Shown here: positions 9,200-18,610 of the stretch, one piece after another
How the letters are laid out: each line of letters begins with the position of its first letter
How positions within the stretch are numbered: the stretch's first letter is position 1
Notes under the pieces: model-generated
Database searches by the model: none
Told to the model about the DNA's origin: nothing
The model's input: the letters and a program-made list of their open reading frames with translations, nothing else
Program-made: the position numbers and the translations under genes
Source of the DNA: Streptomonospora mangrovi
GTDB lineage: Bacteria > Actinomycetota > Actinomycetes > Streptosporangiales > Streptosporangiaceae
Assembly (NCBI RefSeq): GCF_027604915.1
Contig: NZ_JAJAQC010000020.1
Span: 1-64,000 of the forward strand
Reading direction: 5' to 3'
Length of the DNA: 64,000 nt

Positions 9200-9518
9200 G
9201 CCCCCAGTCTGCCGCCCCCGCCCCCACCTGCGCCAATCGGACCGACCGGGCCGACCCGCGCGGGCGTACCGATGGATCGGGGTGAGGGCGGGCGCTGGGG
9301 CCGGGTCGGGGTGAGCGGTCAACGGTTCCCAGGGCGAACGGCTGAGGCAGGCGACGGGACGGCGACGGCGGCGGCGGAACCCCACCCGACCTCGGTGCCT
9401 CGACGCCACCTCAGCCATCCGCCGCGCGCACCGATGAACGGGCGCCCCGGCCCGGCGCGGTGTTTCACCGCGCCTTCACCGCGTGCTTCCGGCTGCCCGT
9501 CAAGCAGAGCGGGGCGGC
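9200..9518. other. 319-base gap upstream of dinB
   Basis: Noncoding as far as I can tell. It separates the end of the methyltransferase gene from the dinB start on the same (minus) strand and must carry the dinB promoter. I see no convincing -10/-35 pair, SOS box or hairpin. Confidence 0.5.
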
Positions 9519-10340
9519 TCAGGCGGGGCGGCGGGCCAGCAGGTGGATCTGGGTGGCGATGCCTGACAGGGCGGGGTGCTCGGCGGCGGCGCGCTCCAGC
9601 TCCACCAGGTCGGCGCCGATCTGGGCGTCGCCGTCGATGACGCGGCCGGGCAGCAGGTCGGCGAACACCCGGACGCCCCGGATGGCGGTGTCGGTGAGCC
9701 CGGCGCCCTCGGCCAGCGCCACGAGCTGGTCGGCGGTGAAGCGGCGCGGCATGGGGTCGTTGGCGCCCCACCGGCCCTCGGGGTCGCCCAGCAGGCGGCG
9801 GGCCTCGGCGAGGTGGCCGCTCAGGGCGCGGTGCAGCACGCCGGCCACGGCGTTGGTGGCCAGCACGCTCACCGCGCCGCCGGGGCGGGTGAGCGCGGCG
9901 ACCTCGGCGAGGGCCACGGCGGGGTCCTCGACGTACTCCAGCACGTTGTGCACCAGCACCAGGTGGGCGTGCTCGGGCGGCAGCAGGCCGGCGAGGTCGC
10001 CGGTCTCGCCCTGGAGGGCGCGCACCCGCACCCCGGCCTCGGCGGCGCGCCGCTCCAGCGCGGCCAGGGAGTCGGGGCTGGGGTCCACCACGGTGACGCG
10101 GTGGCCGAGTGCGGCCAGCGGCACGGCGGCGCCACCGGTGCCCCCGCCGGCGTCCACGATGTCCAGTGCGGTGTCGACGCCGTCGGCGCCCTGCCCGCCG
10201 GCCGGCGCCAGCTCCGCCAGCGCGCCGCGCAGGACGTCCCACACGACCTCGGTGCGCGCGGCGGTGGCCGCGCGGTGCGGGGCGCCCGTGCCGCCGGACG
10301 CGGGGCGCGGCGGGGTGGCGGGGTCGGAGGTGTCGCTCAC
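9519..10340 (-). CDS. class I SAM-dependent methyltransferase
   Basis: A 273-residue Rossmann-fold methyltransferase. Motif I is IVDAGGGTGGAAVPLA (61-76), the acidic ribose-binding residue is Asp86 in VTVVDPSP, and motif IV-like LVLVHNVLEYVEDP (about 128-141) belongs to the Methyltransf_11 type. The C-terminal part (residues 190-250) resembles the tail of tRNA/quinone-type SmtA/CmoM-like enzymes, but the substrate cannot be read from the sequence. GTG start at 10340 with AAGGGAAC ahead. It lies 82 bases downstream of nusB on the same strand and may be the last gene of the efp-nusB unit. Confidence 0.85.
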   Translation of the reverse strand: MSDTSDPATPPRPASGGTGAPHRAATAARTEVVWDVLRGALAELAPAGGQGADGVDTALDIVDAGGGTGGAAVPLAALGHRVTVVDPSPDSLAALERRAAEAGVRVRALQGETGDLAGLLPPEHAHLVLVHNVLEYVEDPAVALAEVAALTRPGGAVSVLATNAVAGVLHRALSGHLAEARRLLGDPEGRWGANDPMPRRFTADQLVALAEGAGLTDTAIRGVRVFADLLPGRVIDGDAQIGADLVELERAAAEHPALSGIATQIHLLARRPA

Positions 10341-10422
10341 ACCGGTTCCCTTCGTGGTCGGCCCGGTGCCGGGACCGCCCGGCGCGGGCGCGCGGACGGC
10401 GCCCGTCGGGCGGGGCCTGGCC

Positions 10423-10839
10423 CTACAGCGCCAGCTCGGCCTTGTTCTCCATCAGCCGCGACAGCAGGCCGTTGATGAAGGACGGCGACTCGTCGGTGGA
10501 CAGCTCCTTGGCGACCGCGACGGCCTCGGAGATCGCCACGCCGTCGGGGATGTCGTCGGCCCACAGCAGCTCGTAGGCGCCCATCCGCAGGATGTTGCGG
10601 TCCACGACCGGCATCCGCTCCAGGGTCCACCCGATGGCGAAGCGGTCGAGCAGTTCGTCGATGCGGTCGCGGCGCTCGTCGACGGCGAACGCGAGGTGCT
10701 CGGTGAACTCGTTGATGGGCGGCTCGGGCTGGGCGCGCCGGCGTTCGATCACCCGCTCGACGGTCACACCGCGGAGTTCGGACTCGTACAGGACCTCGAC
10801 GGCGCGTCTGCGCGCCTTGCGCCGCGCGCCGCCGCTCAC
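10423..10839 (-). CDS. nusB: transcription antitermination factor NusB
   Basis: A 138-residue all-helical RNA-binding factor that, with NusE (S10), binds boxA in rRNA leaders and prevents termination. Conserved features are ARRRAVEVLYESELRG at the N-terminus, DRNILRMGAYELLW in the middle and AKELSTDESPSFINGLL near the end. GTG start at 10839 with GGAGGTCCCG. It directly follows efp (55 bases), the normal actinobacterial arrangement. Confidence 0.96.
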   Translation of the reverse strand: MSGGARRKARRRAVEVLYESELRGVTVERVIERRRAQPEPPINEFTEHLAFAVDERRDRIDELLDRFAIGWTLERMPVVDRNILRMGAYELLWADDIPDGVAISEAVAVAKELSTDESPSFINGLLSRLMENKAELAL

Positions 10840-10894
10840 CGGGACCTCCGCCGGGCGCGGACCCGCCGGGACTGCTGAAGCGCGGTGTTCGCCA

Positions 10895-11458
10895 TCAGTT
10901 GACGCGGCCGAGGTAGTCGCCGGTGCGGGTGTCGACCTTGACGCGCTCGCCGGTGGTGATGAACAGCGGGACCTGGATGGTGGCGCCGGTCTCGATGGTG
11001 GCGGGCTTGGTGCCGCCGGTGGAGCGGTCGCCCTGCACGCCGGGGTCGGTCTGGGAGATCTCGACCTCGACGGCGGCGGGCAGCTCGATGTAGAGCGGGT
11101 TGCCGTCGTTGACGGCCACGGTGACCATGGCCGACTCCAGGAGGTAGTCGGCGTTCTTGCCGACGACCTGGCTGGGCACCGAGAGCTGGTCGTAGGTCTG
11201 GGTGTCCATGAAGATGTAGGAGTCGCCGTCGGAGTAGAGGTACTGCATCTCGCGGCGGTCGACGTTGGCGAACTCGACCTTGGCGCCGGCGTTGAAGGTC
11301 TTGTCGACGACCTTGCCCGAGGTGACGTTCTTCAGCTTGGTGCGGACGAACGCGCCGCCCTTGCCGGGCTTGACGTGCTGGAACTCAACGACGCTCCAGA
11401 GTTCACCGCCGTCGAGCTTCAGGGTCGTGCCGTTTTTGAGGTCGTTCGTCGTGGCCAC
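10895..11458 (-). CDS. efp: elongation factor P
   Basis: EF-P relieves ribosome stalling at consecutive prolines. The 187-residue length is canonical, and the KOW-like, OB and C-terminal OB domains follow in order. The loop that carries the modifiable residue reads VKPGKGGAF with Lys33 at the tip. The C-terminal signature ([30 protein letters not shown]) is present in pieces at 150-187. GTG start at 11458 with GGGAGAG nine bases ahead. A 258-base gap separates it from aroB and should hold its promoter. Confidence 0.97.
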   Translation of the reverse strand: MATTNDLKNGTTLKLDGGELWSVVEFQHVKPGKGGAFVRTKLKNVTSGKVVDKTFNAGAKVEFANVDRREMQYLYSDGDSYIFMDTQTYDQLSVPSQVVGKNADYLLESAMVTVAVNDGNPLYIELPAAVEVEISQTDPGVQGDRSTGGTKPATIETGATIQVPLFITTGERVKVDTRTGDYLGRVN

Positions 11459-11716
11459 TTCGGTCGTCTCTCCCAGAGGTTCCGGCTCGGTCGGTGACGG
11501 TCGCGGCGCGGCGGGTGGGCCGCTGGTGTGCCGCGGGCCGCCGGGTGGGTGCGGCACCGCCGTCGTATCCGCAGTCTAGTGGGTCTGGCCGGTGCGGGCG
11601 TTCAGGTGCCGGGCGGGTGCCCAGCCGCCGCACGGTCGTTCACGTGCCGCTCGGGCACGCATGCACCGCTGGGGCGCTCACGTACCCGCCCGGCCGGTCC
11701 CGCGCCGCGCGGCCGC

Positions 11717-12796
11717 TCACGTGCTGACGGCGGCGTAGGCGGCGCCGAGCAGGTCGGCGGAGGGGCCGGTGAGGACGGCCGGCGCGGCCAGGGAGTCGAG
11801 CACGATGAACCGCAGGGTGGCGCCGCGGGCCTTCTTGTCCACGCGCATGGCCTCGTGCAGGCCGGGCCAGGCTTCGGCGGCGTAGCCGGTGGGCAGCCCG
11901 ACCGAGGTGAGGATGTCGCGGTGGCGCGCCACGAGCGCGGTGTCGATGCGGCCGTCGAGGCGGGCGAGTTCGGCGGCGAAGACCATGCCGATGGCCACCG
12001 CGTAGCCGTGCCGGAAGGTGTAGTTCTCGGCGCGCTCGATGGCGTGGCCCAGGGTGTGGCCGTAGTTGAGGATCTCGCGGCGCCCGCTCTCGCGCAGGTC
12101 GGAGGAGACGACCTCGGCCTTGACGGCGATGGCGCGCTCGATCAGCTCGCGGGTGTGGGCGCCCTCGGGGCGGGTGGCGCCCTCGGGGTCGGCCTCGACC
12201 AGGTCGAGGATGGCTGGGTCGGCGATGAACCCGGCCTTGATGATCTCGGCCAGGCCGCCGATGTAGTCGGCGGTGGGCAGGCTCGGCAGGGTGGCGAGGT
12301 CGCACAGCACGCCCGCGGGCGGGTGGAAGGCGCCGACCAGGTTCTTGCCCTCGGCGGTGTTGATGCCGGTCTTGCCGCCCACGGCGGCGTCGACCATGCC
12401 CAGCAGGGTGGTGGGCACCAGGACGGCGCGCACGCCGCGCAGCCAGGTGGCGGCGACGAACCCGGCGAGGTCGGTGACCGCGCCGCCGCCCACGCCCACC
12501 ACGGCGTCGGTGCGGGTGAACCCGGCCTGGCCCAGGCGCGCCCACAGCGACGCGGCGACCTCGGCGGTCTTGGCGGCCTCGCCGTCGGGCACGGGCAGGG
12601 AGTGGGCGGTGTAGCCGGCGGCCTTGAGCGCGCCCAGCGCCGGGCGGGCGAGTTCGCCCAGGTGCTCGGGGTGGATCACGGCGACCTGCTCGGCGCGCGG
12701 GCCGACGAGTTCGGGGAGTTCGGCGAAGACCCCGGTGCCCACGACGACGTCGTAGGGGGCCGAGGTGCCGCCCACGCCGATGCGGGTGGCGGTCAC
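11717..12796 (-). CDS. aroB: 3-dehydroquinate synthase
   Basis: Second step of the shikimate pathway: DAHP to 3-dehydroquinate, NAD- and metal-dependent. 359 residues, normal length. The NAD-binding [21 protein letters not shown] segment and [17 protein letters not shown] are present, and the metal ligands are seen in the GLAEIIK and [11 protein letters not shown] regions. The GTG start at 12796 overlaps the aroK stop by four bases (GTGA), implying translational coupling. Part of the minus-strand aroC-aroK-aroB unit; aroQ/aroD, often next in line, is not in the window. Confidence 0.97.
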   Translation of the reverse strand: MTATRIGVGGTSAPYDVVVGTGVFAELPELVGPRAEQVAVIHPEHLGELARPALGALKAAGYTAHSLPVPDGEAAKTAEVAASLWARLGQAGFTRTDAVVGVGGGAVTDLAGFVAATWLRGVRAVLVPTTLLGMVDAAVGGKTGINTAEGKNLVGAFHPPAGVLCDLATLPSLPTADYIGGLAEIIKAGFIADPAILDLVEADPEGATRPEGAHTRELIERAIAVKAEVVSSDLRESGRREILNYGHTLGHAIERAENYTFRHGYAVAIGMVFAAELARLDGRIDTALVARHRDILTSVGLPTGYAAEAWPGLHEAMRVDKKARGATLRFIVLDSLAAPAVLTGPSADLLGAAYAAVST

Positions 12797-13317
12797 AGCG
12801 CGCGCTCGCGGCGCTCGGGAAGGCCGGCGACGATCACGTCCACGATCTCCTCGGGGTGGTAGCCGCTGGTGGGCACGGTGACGCTGGCCAGTCCCTCGTA
12901 GACGGGCAGGCGCTCCTCCAGCAGGCGCTTGAGCTTGGCGCGGGGGTTGCCGGCCAGCAGCGGGCGGGGGGTGTCGAGGCCGACGCGCTTGGCGGCGTCG
13001 GCGAACTCCACCTGGAGGTAGACCACGTGGTGGTCGGCCAGCGCGGCGGCGGTGCCGGGGTCGAGCACGGCGCCGCCGCCCACCGAGACCACGCCGGGCC
13101 AGCCGGACAGGGCCTCGGCGACGACCGCGCGCTCCAGTTCGCGGAAGGCGGGTTCGCCGTCCTCGATGAAGATGTCGGCCACGGGCTTGCCGGCGCGCGC
13201 CTCGATCTCCAGGTCGGTGTCGAGCAACTCGACGCCGATCCGGTCGGCCAGGGCGCGGCCGACGGTGGTCTTGCCGGCACCGGGCGAGCCGATCAGGACC
13301 GCGACCGGGGTGCTCAT
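12793..13317 (-). CDS. aroK: shikimate kinase
   Basis: Phosphorylates shikimate to shikimate 3-phosphate. 174 residues, the usual size for this NMP-kinase-like P-loop fold. Walker [12 protein letters not shown] is at 10-20, the shikimate-binding DTDLEIE follows near 34-40, and GGGAVLDP is near 80. The ATG at 13317 is preferred over one five codons upstream because ACGGAGACACCG gives it a ribosome site. It lies 110 bases after aroC and overlaps aroB. Confidence 0.96.
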   Translation of the reverse strand: MSTPVAVLIGSPGAGKTTVGRALADRIGVELLDTDLEIEARAGKPVADIFIEDGEPAFRELERAVVAEALSGWPGVVSVGGGAVLDPGTAAALADHHVVYLQVEFADAAKRVGLDTPRPLLAGNPRAKLKRLLEERLPVYEGLASVTVPTSGYHPEEIVDVIVAGLPERRERAL

Positions 13318-13427
13318 CGGTGTCTCCGTCATGTCGATGCGGGTGCGGCCGCGGGTCGCGGCCGCCGGGTGGGGCCGCGCGGTGCCGCCGGGCGGCCTGG
13401 GCGGGCCGTGCGGCACCGGCGGCGCGG

Positions 13428-14606
13428 CTAGCGGATCTCCAGCGTATCGAGGTAGGCGCGGGCGTTGCGGGCGGTCTCGGCGAGGGAGTCGCCGCCGAAC
13501 TTCTCGACCACGGCCTCGGCCAGGACGAGGGCGACCATGGCCTCGGCGACCACACCCGCCGCCGGCACGGCGGTGACGTCGCTGCGCTGGTGGTGGGCCT
13601 GGGCGGGTTCGCCGGTGGTGACGTCGACGGTGTCCAGGGCGCGCGGCACGGTGGCGATGGGCTTCATGGCCGCGCGCACCCGCAGGGGCTCGCCGGTGGT
13701 CATGCCGCCCTCGACGCCGCCGGCGCGGTTGCTGCGCCGGCGCACGCGGTCGGTGCCGGGTTCGATCTCGTCGTGGGCGGCCGAGCCGCGGCGGGCGGCG
13801 GTGCGGAAGCCGTCGCCGACCTCGACGCCCTTGATGGCCTGGATGCCCATGAGGGCGCCGGCCAGGCGGGAGTCGAGCCGGCGGTCCCAGTGGACGTGGC
13901 TGCCCAGGCCGGGCGGCAGGCCGTAGGCCAGCACCTCGACGACGCCGCCGAGGGTGTCGCCGGCCTTCTTGGTGTCGTCGACCTCGGCGACCATGCGGGC
14001 GCTGGTCTCGGGGTCGAAGCAGCGGACGGGGTCGGCGTCGACGGCGGGGAGGTCGCCGGGGCCGGGCAGGACGGTGTCGGGCACGCTGATCTCGCCCATG
14101 GACACCACGTGGCTGAGGATCTCGACGCCCAGGGCCTGGCGGCAGAACAGGCGGGCGACCTCGCCGATGGCCACGCGGGCGGCGGTCTCGCGGGCGCTGG
14201 CGCGCTCCAGCACCGGCCGGGCCTCGGAGAAGGCGTACTTCTGCATGCCGACGAGGTCGGCGTGGCCGGGGCGGGGGCGGGTGAGGGGGGCGTTGCGGGC
14301 GACGTCGGCCAGTTCCTCGGGCGGCACGGGGTCGGCCGCCATGACCTTCTCCCACTTGGGCCACTCGGAGTTGGCGACCTCGATGGCCACGGGACCGCCC
14401 AGGGTGCGGCCGTGGCGGATGCCCCCGACCAGGGTCACCCTGTCCTGCTCGAACTTCATCCGGGCGCCCCGGCCGTACCCCGCGCGCCTGCGGACCAGCG
14501 CGGCGGCGATGTCGTCGGAGGTGACGGCGACACCGGCCGGAAGGCCTTCCAGGATCGCGACGAGTGCCGGGCCGTGGGACTCCCCTGCGGTCAGCCAGCG
14601 CATCAT
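13428..14606 (-). CDS. aroC: chorismate synthase
   Basis: Last step of the shikimate pathway: EPSP to chorismate, needing reduced FMN. 392 residues. Signatures are [16 protein letters not shown] (8-23), [12 protein letters not shown] (40-51), [10 protein letters not shown] and the RPGHAD block near 112, and [21 protein letters not shown] (in the C-terminal half). Two consecutive ATGs (14606, 14603) share the AGGG ribosome site; I take the first. It heads the aroC-aroK-aroB unit and is divergent from the DedA gene. Confidence 0.97.
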   Translation of the reverse strand: MMRWLTAGESHGPALVAILEGLPAGVAVTSDDIAAALVRRRAGYGRGARMKFEQDRVTLVGGIRHGRTLGGPVAIEVANSEWPKWEKVMAADPVPPEELADVARNAPLTRPRPGHADLVGMQKYAFSEARPVLERASARETAARVAIGEVARLFCRQALGVEILSHVVSMGEISVPDTVLPGPGDLPAVDADPVRCFDPETSARMVAEVDDTKKAGDTLGGVVEVLAYGLPPGLGSHVHWDRRLDSRLAGALMGIQAIKGVEVGDGFRTAARRGSAAHDEIEPGTDRVRRRSNRAGGVEGGMTTGEPLRVRAAMKPIATVPRALDTVDVTTGEPAQAHHQRSDVTAVPAAGVVAEAMVALVLAEAVVEKFGGDSLAETARNARAYLDTLEIR

Positions 14607-14871
14607 GCCCTGATCATCCCACGGGCGGCGGGGTGGCGGCACATCGCGTCCACAGGCCGGATCAGGTCGGGCGGCGCGGAGGGCGGGCGCGCGGGAGGCG
14701 GAAGCCTGACGCGCGGGACACGAAAGCCGGACGCGCGGGACGCGGGGACCGGGCGTGCGGGGCGCGGGAACCGGCCGCGCGGGGGTTGGGGACGGGACGG
14801 CGGCCGCGCTGCGGAGGGCCGATACGGCGCCGCGGCGGCGCGGTCGAGGCGGGGTGGGGCACAATCCGGTG

Positions 14872-15792
14872 ATGGCCTCTTCCACCCAGAGCGTGCTCGA
14901 CGCGCTCACCGGGCTGCCCGCACCCGCGATCGCGCTGGCGGTGCTGGTGTTCATGGCCCTGGAGACGACCGCGCTCATCGGGCTGTTCGCCCCCGGCGAC
15001 CCCGTCGTGCTGTTCGCCGGGGCCACGGTGACCGACGCGGGCGGCTTCGCGCTCATGTGCGCGGCGACCCTGGCCGGCGCGCTGGTCGGCGAGACCGCCG
15101 GCTATGCCATCGGGCGGGTGGGCGGCGACCGGTTCCGCCGCAGCCGGATGGGCCGCTGGATCGGCGAGGACCGCTGGCTGCACGCCGAGGAGGTGCTGGC
15201 CCGCCCGCGCGGCGGCCTGGCCATCATCGGCTCGCGCTTCGTGGCGGTGGTGCACGCGATCGTCCCGGTGCTGGCCGGCACGGTCGGCATGCCCTACCGG
15301 CGGTTCATCGGGTGGGCGATGGCGGGCAGCGCGCTGTGGGCGCTGGTGCACATCGGGATCGGGGCGGCGTTCCGGGCGGCCGTGGGCCCCGACGGCGGCG
15401 GGCTGGGCGCGGTGACCGCCGTGGTGCTGGTGTGCGGGGCGGTGCTGATGCTGCTGAGCGGGCGGCGCCCGCGCGCGGCGCGCGCCGCGGCGAAGGCGGC
15501 GCGCGCGGCCTCACAGCAGCAGGCGGGAGGGGTCGCCGACGAGCAGGACGAGCAGCGCCCCGCCGAGCATGAACGGGCCGAAGGGGATCTGGGTGCGGCG
15601 GGTGGCACGGCCGAGCAGGACCATCACCAGCCCGTAGGCGGCCGACCCCAGGAACGCGGCGAAGGTGGCGGAGAACACCGCGCCGAAGCCCAGGCCGCCC
15701 AGGTACAGGCCGACCAGCCCGGCGAGCTTGACGTCGCCCCAGCCCATGCCGGCCGGGTGGATGAACCACAGCAGCCAGTAGAAGGCGCTTAG
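14872..15792 (+). CDS. DedA/SNARE-associated-like membrane protein with antisense-overlapping tail
   Basis: Polytopic DedA-family protein; the family includes flippases or transporters for polyprenyl- and phospholipids. The first 213 residues match a whole family member: [13 protein letters not shown]-type loop (about 42-55), [17 protein letters not shown] (75-91), and [23 protein letters not shown] (about 123-145) with the conserved re-entrant Arg/Pro. The frame then stays open for 93 more residues (Gln/Glu/Ala-rich, not membrane-like) to a TAG at 15790, running antisense through the 3' end of the prepilin peptidase gene. Family length suggests the functional protein ends near 15511; the extension may reflect a lost stop. 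ATG at 14872; weak ribosome site. Confidence 0.8.
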   Translation: MASSTQSVLDALTGLPAPAIALAVLVFMALETTALIGLFAPGDPVVLFAGATVTDAGGFALMCAATLAGALVGETAGYAIGRVGGDRFRRSRMGRWIGEDRWLHAEEVLARPRGGLAIIGSRFVAVVHAIVPVLAGTVGMPYRRFIGWAMAGSALWALVHIGIGAAFRAAVGPDGGGLGAVTAVVLVCGAVLMLLSGRRPRAARAAAKAARAASQQQAGGVADEQDEQRPAEHERAEGDLGAAGGTAEQDHHQPVGGRPQERGEGGGEHRAEAQAAQVQADQPGELDVAPAHAGRVDEPQQPVEGA

Positions 15793-16416
15793 CCCGGCCA
15801 TCCCGGCCAAAGGTCCGACCGCTCCGGCGAGGTCCACCGGCGCCGGCCCGGCCGCCGGGTCGGTGAGGGGCGCCAGCAGCGCCGCGCCGCCCACCAGGGC
15901 CACCGCCAGGGGGTAGGCGGTCAGGACGAGCGCGTTGGGCAGCCGGTGCACGCGGATGTCCACGGCGCTGAGCAGCACGCTCAGGGCGGCCAGGAGCAGC
16001 AGCGCGGCCAGCCACAGCGGCGCGCGGGCGGCGCCCTCGACGCCCAGGCCCAGCCCCGTCGCGGCGAACAGCGCGGCGGTGGCCGCGCTCAGGCCGGGCG
16101 GCGCCGCCAGGCGGGCGGCGCAGGAGGGGCAGCGCCCGCGCAGCGGCACGGCGCCCGCCCGGGGCGCGGGCAGCAGCCGGTGGAACGGCACGGTCCGCAG
16201 GCAGTGGGGGCAGGTGGGCGGCGGCGGGGGCGTGTCGTCGTCGGGGCCGGGGTCGTGCCGGGCGAACAGCGGCACCGCGCGCGCGGCGGCGGCGCCCGCC
16301 AGCGCGCCCAGGGCCGCCAGGGCGGCGGCCAGCAGCAGGTCGGCGGGGCCGGTCTGGGCCCACGGCGCGGCGGGGGCGGCGGCCAGGGCGGGGAGGCCGG
16401 TGAGGAAGGCGGGCAT
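15511..16416 (-). CDS. prepilin peptidase (A24 family)
   Basis: Integral membrane aspartyl protease of the PilD/TadV type that cleaves type IV prepilin-like leaders. 301 residues with about seven helices. Both catalytic aspartates are seen: Asp153 in AVDIRVHRLPN and Asp228 in the GWGDVKLAG (GxGD) motif. The cytoplasmic N-terminal loop keeps two CxxC pairs (Cys69/72 and Cys96/99), as in PilD-type enzymes that also carry a methyltransferase domain. No pilin, secretion ATPase or Tad gene is in the window, so it is an orphan here. Convergent with, and overlapping, the DedA reading frame. Confidence 0.88.
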   Translation of the reverse strand: MPAFLTGLPALAAAPAAPWAQTGPADLLLAAALAALGALAGAAAARAVPLFARHDPGPDDDTPPPPPTCPHCLRTVPFHRLLPAPRAGAVPLRGRCPSCAARLAAPPGLSAATAALFAATGLGLGVEGAARAPLWLAALLLLAALSVLLSAVDIRVHRLPNALVLTAYPLAVALVGGAALLAPLTDPAAGPAPVDLAGAVGPLAGMAGLSAFYWLLWFIHPAGMGWGDVKLAGLVGLYLGGLGFGAVFSATFAAFLGSAAYGLVMVLLGRATRRTQIPFGPFMLGGALLVLLVGDPSRLLL

Positions 16417-16517
16417 GGCCGGAACCTAGCCGACCGCGCCGGTGGGCGGTGCGGCGGCGTCCACAGGCGGGGTCCGGTGCGGTGCGGGGGCGGGCGGAGG
16501 GGCGGGCCGGGGCGGGC

Positions 16518-17222
16518 TCAGTCGCCGCGGCTGGCGCGGACCACGGCGCTCAACTCGACGCCGCCGGGCAGCATCGGCGCGAGCTGGGTGGACAGGCGCT
16601 CGGCCACGCGGCGCAGGGACTCGTCGTCGCGCCGGTCCAGTTCCAGGCGGATGCCGATGTCGGCGCGCTCGGAGTCGTGGACGCGCACCCGGCCGATGCC
16701 GAACTCGGTGTGGGTGACGCGGTAGATGACGGCGAGGACCTGGGGGTCCTCCGTGGGAGCGGGCACGGTGCCCTGCTCGGCCAGGGTGGTGAGGAACCGG
16801 CCCTGGACGGCGTAGGTGACGGGTCCGGCGACGTCGACCACCACGGCGTCGGCGCCCTCCTCCAGCGCGGCCTGGCACGCCTCGACTGCGGTGACCGGCA
16901 CCGGGCGGGCGTCCTCGCGCCAGGCGCGGGCGGCGGCCACGCTGGTGAAGGCGAGCACGCCCCGGCGGCCGTCCTTGCCGATCATCAGCGGCAGCGCGAT
17001 GTCGCTGGTCTTCTCGCGGGTGCGCCCGGCGGAGTCGCGCTCGACCTCGGCGGCGACGGCCACCACCGGCACCAGCAGGCGCGAGGGGCCGAGGGCGGCG
17101 AGCACCTGGCGGTCGCCGGCCTCGCCCTGGGAGTAGGCGGCGAGCCGGGAGGCGAGTTCGGGGTCGGCGGAGCCGTCGTCGTCGCGGAAGCGCTGCGCGC
17201 CGAAGATGCTGGGGCGGGTCAC
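16518..17222 (-). CDS. SseB-family protein
   Basis: A 234-residue soluble protein with an SseB N-terminal domain (about 25-130: LLVPVVAVAAEVE, LMIGKDGRRGVLAFTSVAAARAW) followed by an actinobacterial C-terminal domain rich in beta strands (RVHDSERADIGIRLEL). SseB-like proteins have no firm biochemical function outside the name. The GTG at 17222 opens the sequence TRPSIFGAQRF, common at the N-terminus of these proteins, with AGGAG about 12 bases ahead. It stands alone, divergent from yceI. Confidence 0.8.
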   Translation of the reverse strand: MTRPSIFGAQRFRDDDGSADPELASRLAAYSQGEAGDRQVLAALGPSRLLVPVVAVAAEVERDSAGRTREKTSDIALPLMIGKDGRRGVLAFTSVAAARAWREDARPVPVTAVEACQAALEEGADAVVVDVAGPVTYAVQGRFLTTLAEQGTVPAPTEDPQVLAVIYRVTHTEFGIGRVRVHDSERADIGIRLELDRRDDESLRRVAERLSTQLAPMLPGGVELSAVVRASRGD

Positions 17223-17436
17223 GACGGGTTCGGCTCCTGGGTTTCGGGGCGGATCCGCCCCTGTCGGGATGTCCGCGGACCAGCTTAGCCAACGGTGGGG
17301 GGCGGTCCGGGCGGGCGGCGGCGGGCGGCGACGCCGTCCACAGGCGCCCATGTCGATCGTCGCATTCCGGATCCGTTCAACTACCCTGGGTCATGTCGGT
17401 TGTCGTGGGACAAGCCCGCCCAACTCAGGGGGAGAC

Positions 17437-17982
17437 ATGTCGGAACAGCACCTCAAGCCCGGTACCTGGCGGATCGACACCGCCCACTCCGTGATCGGGT
17501 TCTCGGTGCGGCACATGATGGTCAGCCGCGTCCGGGGGCGGTTCGAGTCCTTCGACGCCGTCCTCACCGTGCCCGAGAACCCCATGGAGGCGTCGGTGCG
17601 CGCCACCATCGACGCCGGCTCGCTCAACACCGACAACGCCGACCGCGACAACCACGTGCGCTCCGCCGACTTTTTCGACGTCACCCACCACCCGCAGTGG
17701 ACCTTCGCCTCCACCGGGATCGGCACCCAGGGCGAGGACTTCCTGCTGCGCGGCGACCTCACCGTCAAGGGCAACACCCGCCCCGTCGAACTCCGCCTGG
17801 AGTACAACGGCGTCACCCTGGACCCCTACGGCCTCACCCGCGCCGGGTTCCACGCCGAGACCGAGATCAGCCGCAAGGAGTTCGGCGTCGACATCGAGAT
17901 GCCCATGGACGGCGGCGGGGTGGTGGTGGCCGACCGCATCAAGATCGACATCGACGCGGAGTTCACCCACCAGGGCGAGTGA
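17437..17982 (+). CDS. YceI family lipid-binding-fold protein
   Basis: A 181-residue lipocalin-like barrel protein; YceI members bind polyisoprenoids or amphiphiles and are often stress-linked. Typical family motifs: WRIDTAHSVIGFSVRHMMVSRVRGRF (9-34 region), RDNHVRSADFFDV and GDLTVKGNTRPVEL. There is no signal peptide, so a cytosolic location is expected, as in many actinobacterial copies. ATG at 17437 with CAGGGGGAGAC directly ahead; a TACCCT at 17382-17387 could be its -10. Confidence 0.92.
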   Translation: MSEQHLKPGTWRIDTAHSVIGFSVRHMMVSRVRGRFESFDAVLTVPENPMEASVRATIDAGSLNTDNADRDNHVRSADFFDVTHHPQWTFASTGIGTQGEDFLLRGDLTVKGNTRPVELRLEYNGVTLDPYGLTRAGFHAETEISRKEFGVDIEMPMDGGGVVVADRIKIDIDAEFTHQGE

Positions 17983-18093
17983 CGCTCCGCGCGGCGGCCG
18001 CCGGGCCGCCCGGCCGCGGCCGGCGGGGCGGGCCTGGGTATCCTCGCCGCAGTCCCGCCGGCCCGCACCGCCCCACCCGCGCCAGGAGCGTCC

Positions 18094-18423
18094 ATGGAGC
18101 CCGATCCCGCCGCCACGCCGTTCACCCCCGAGGTCGTCCGCGCCGTCACCGCCCACATGAACGACGACCACCCCCGCGAGACCCTGATCATCTGCCGGGC
18201 CCTGGGCGGGCACCCCGACGCCGCGTCCGCGCGCATGGTCGGCCTCGACACCGAGGGCGGCGACTACCGCGCGGTGGTCGGCGGCGCCGAGGTCGCGGTG
18301 CGCATCCCCTGGTCGCGCCCGCTGACCGAACGCGCCCAGGTCCGCGCCGAGGTCGTGCGCATGTACCGGGAGTCCTGCGACCTGCTGGGCGTCTCCCCCG
18401 GCGCCGACCCCGGCCGGCACTGA
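18094..18423 (+). CDS. DUF2470 domain protein
   Basis: A 109-residue protein consisting of one DUF2470 domain, recognised by VVRAVTAHMNDDHPRETLIICRALG (about 14-38) and the later AVRIPWSRPLTERAQVRAEVVRMYR. The domain is found at the C-terminus of HugZ-like haem-utilisation proteins, but here it is free-standing, which is common in actinobacteria; no function is assigned. ATG at 18094 after CCAGGAGCG. It follows yceI by 111 bases on the same strand. Confidence 0.85.
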   Translation: MEPDPAATPFTPEVVRAVTAHMNDDHPRETLIICRALGGHPDAASARMVGLDTEGGDYRAVVGGAEVAVRIPWSRPLTERAQVRAEVVRMYRESCDLLGVSPGADPGRH

Positions 18424-18526
18424 CCCGCCCCGACCCACCCCGCGCGCGGAGCCGCCCCCGGCCCCCGCGCGCATATCAGGGACGATTCGGGGTCGCCGGC
18501 AGCGGCGGCGGCCCGGTGCCCTCGCC

Positions 18527-18532
18527 TAGTCT
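18527..18532 (+). promoter_or_regulatory. possible -10 of the kinase gene
   Basis: TAGTCT at 18527-18532 matches the TANNNT -10 form, about 79 bases before the kinase ATG; no convincing -35 is visible. Confidence 0.25.
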
Positions 18533-18610
18533 GGAGGGGCCGCCCCTGCCCCGGGCGGTGCCAGCGCAACAGCCGACCGCCGCAAGGCCACGAGGGACAC
18601 CGCCGCCACG

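Noticed and set aside
9200-9518. LexA/SOS box upstream of dinB
   Set aside because: GTTC and GAAC occur near 9323-9339 but in the wrong orientation and spacing (GTTC...GAAC), so no GAAC-N4-GTTC box is present.
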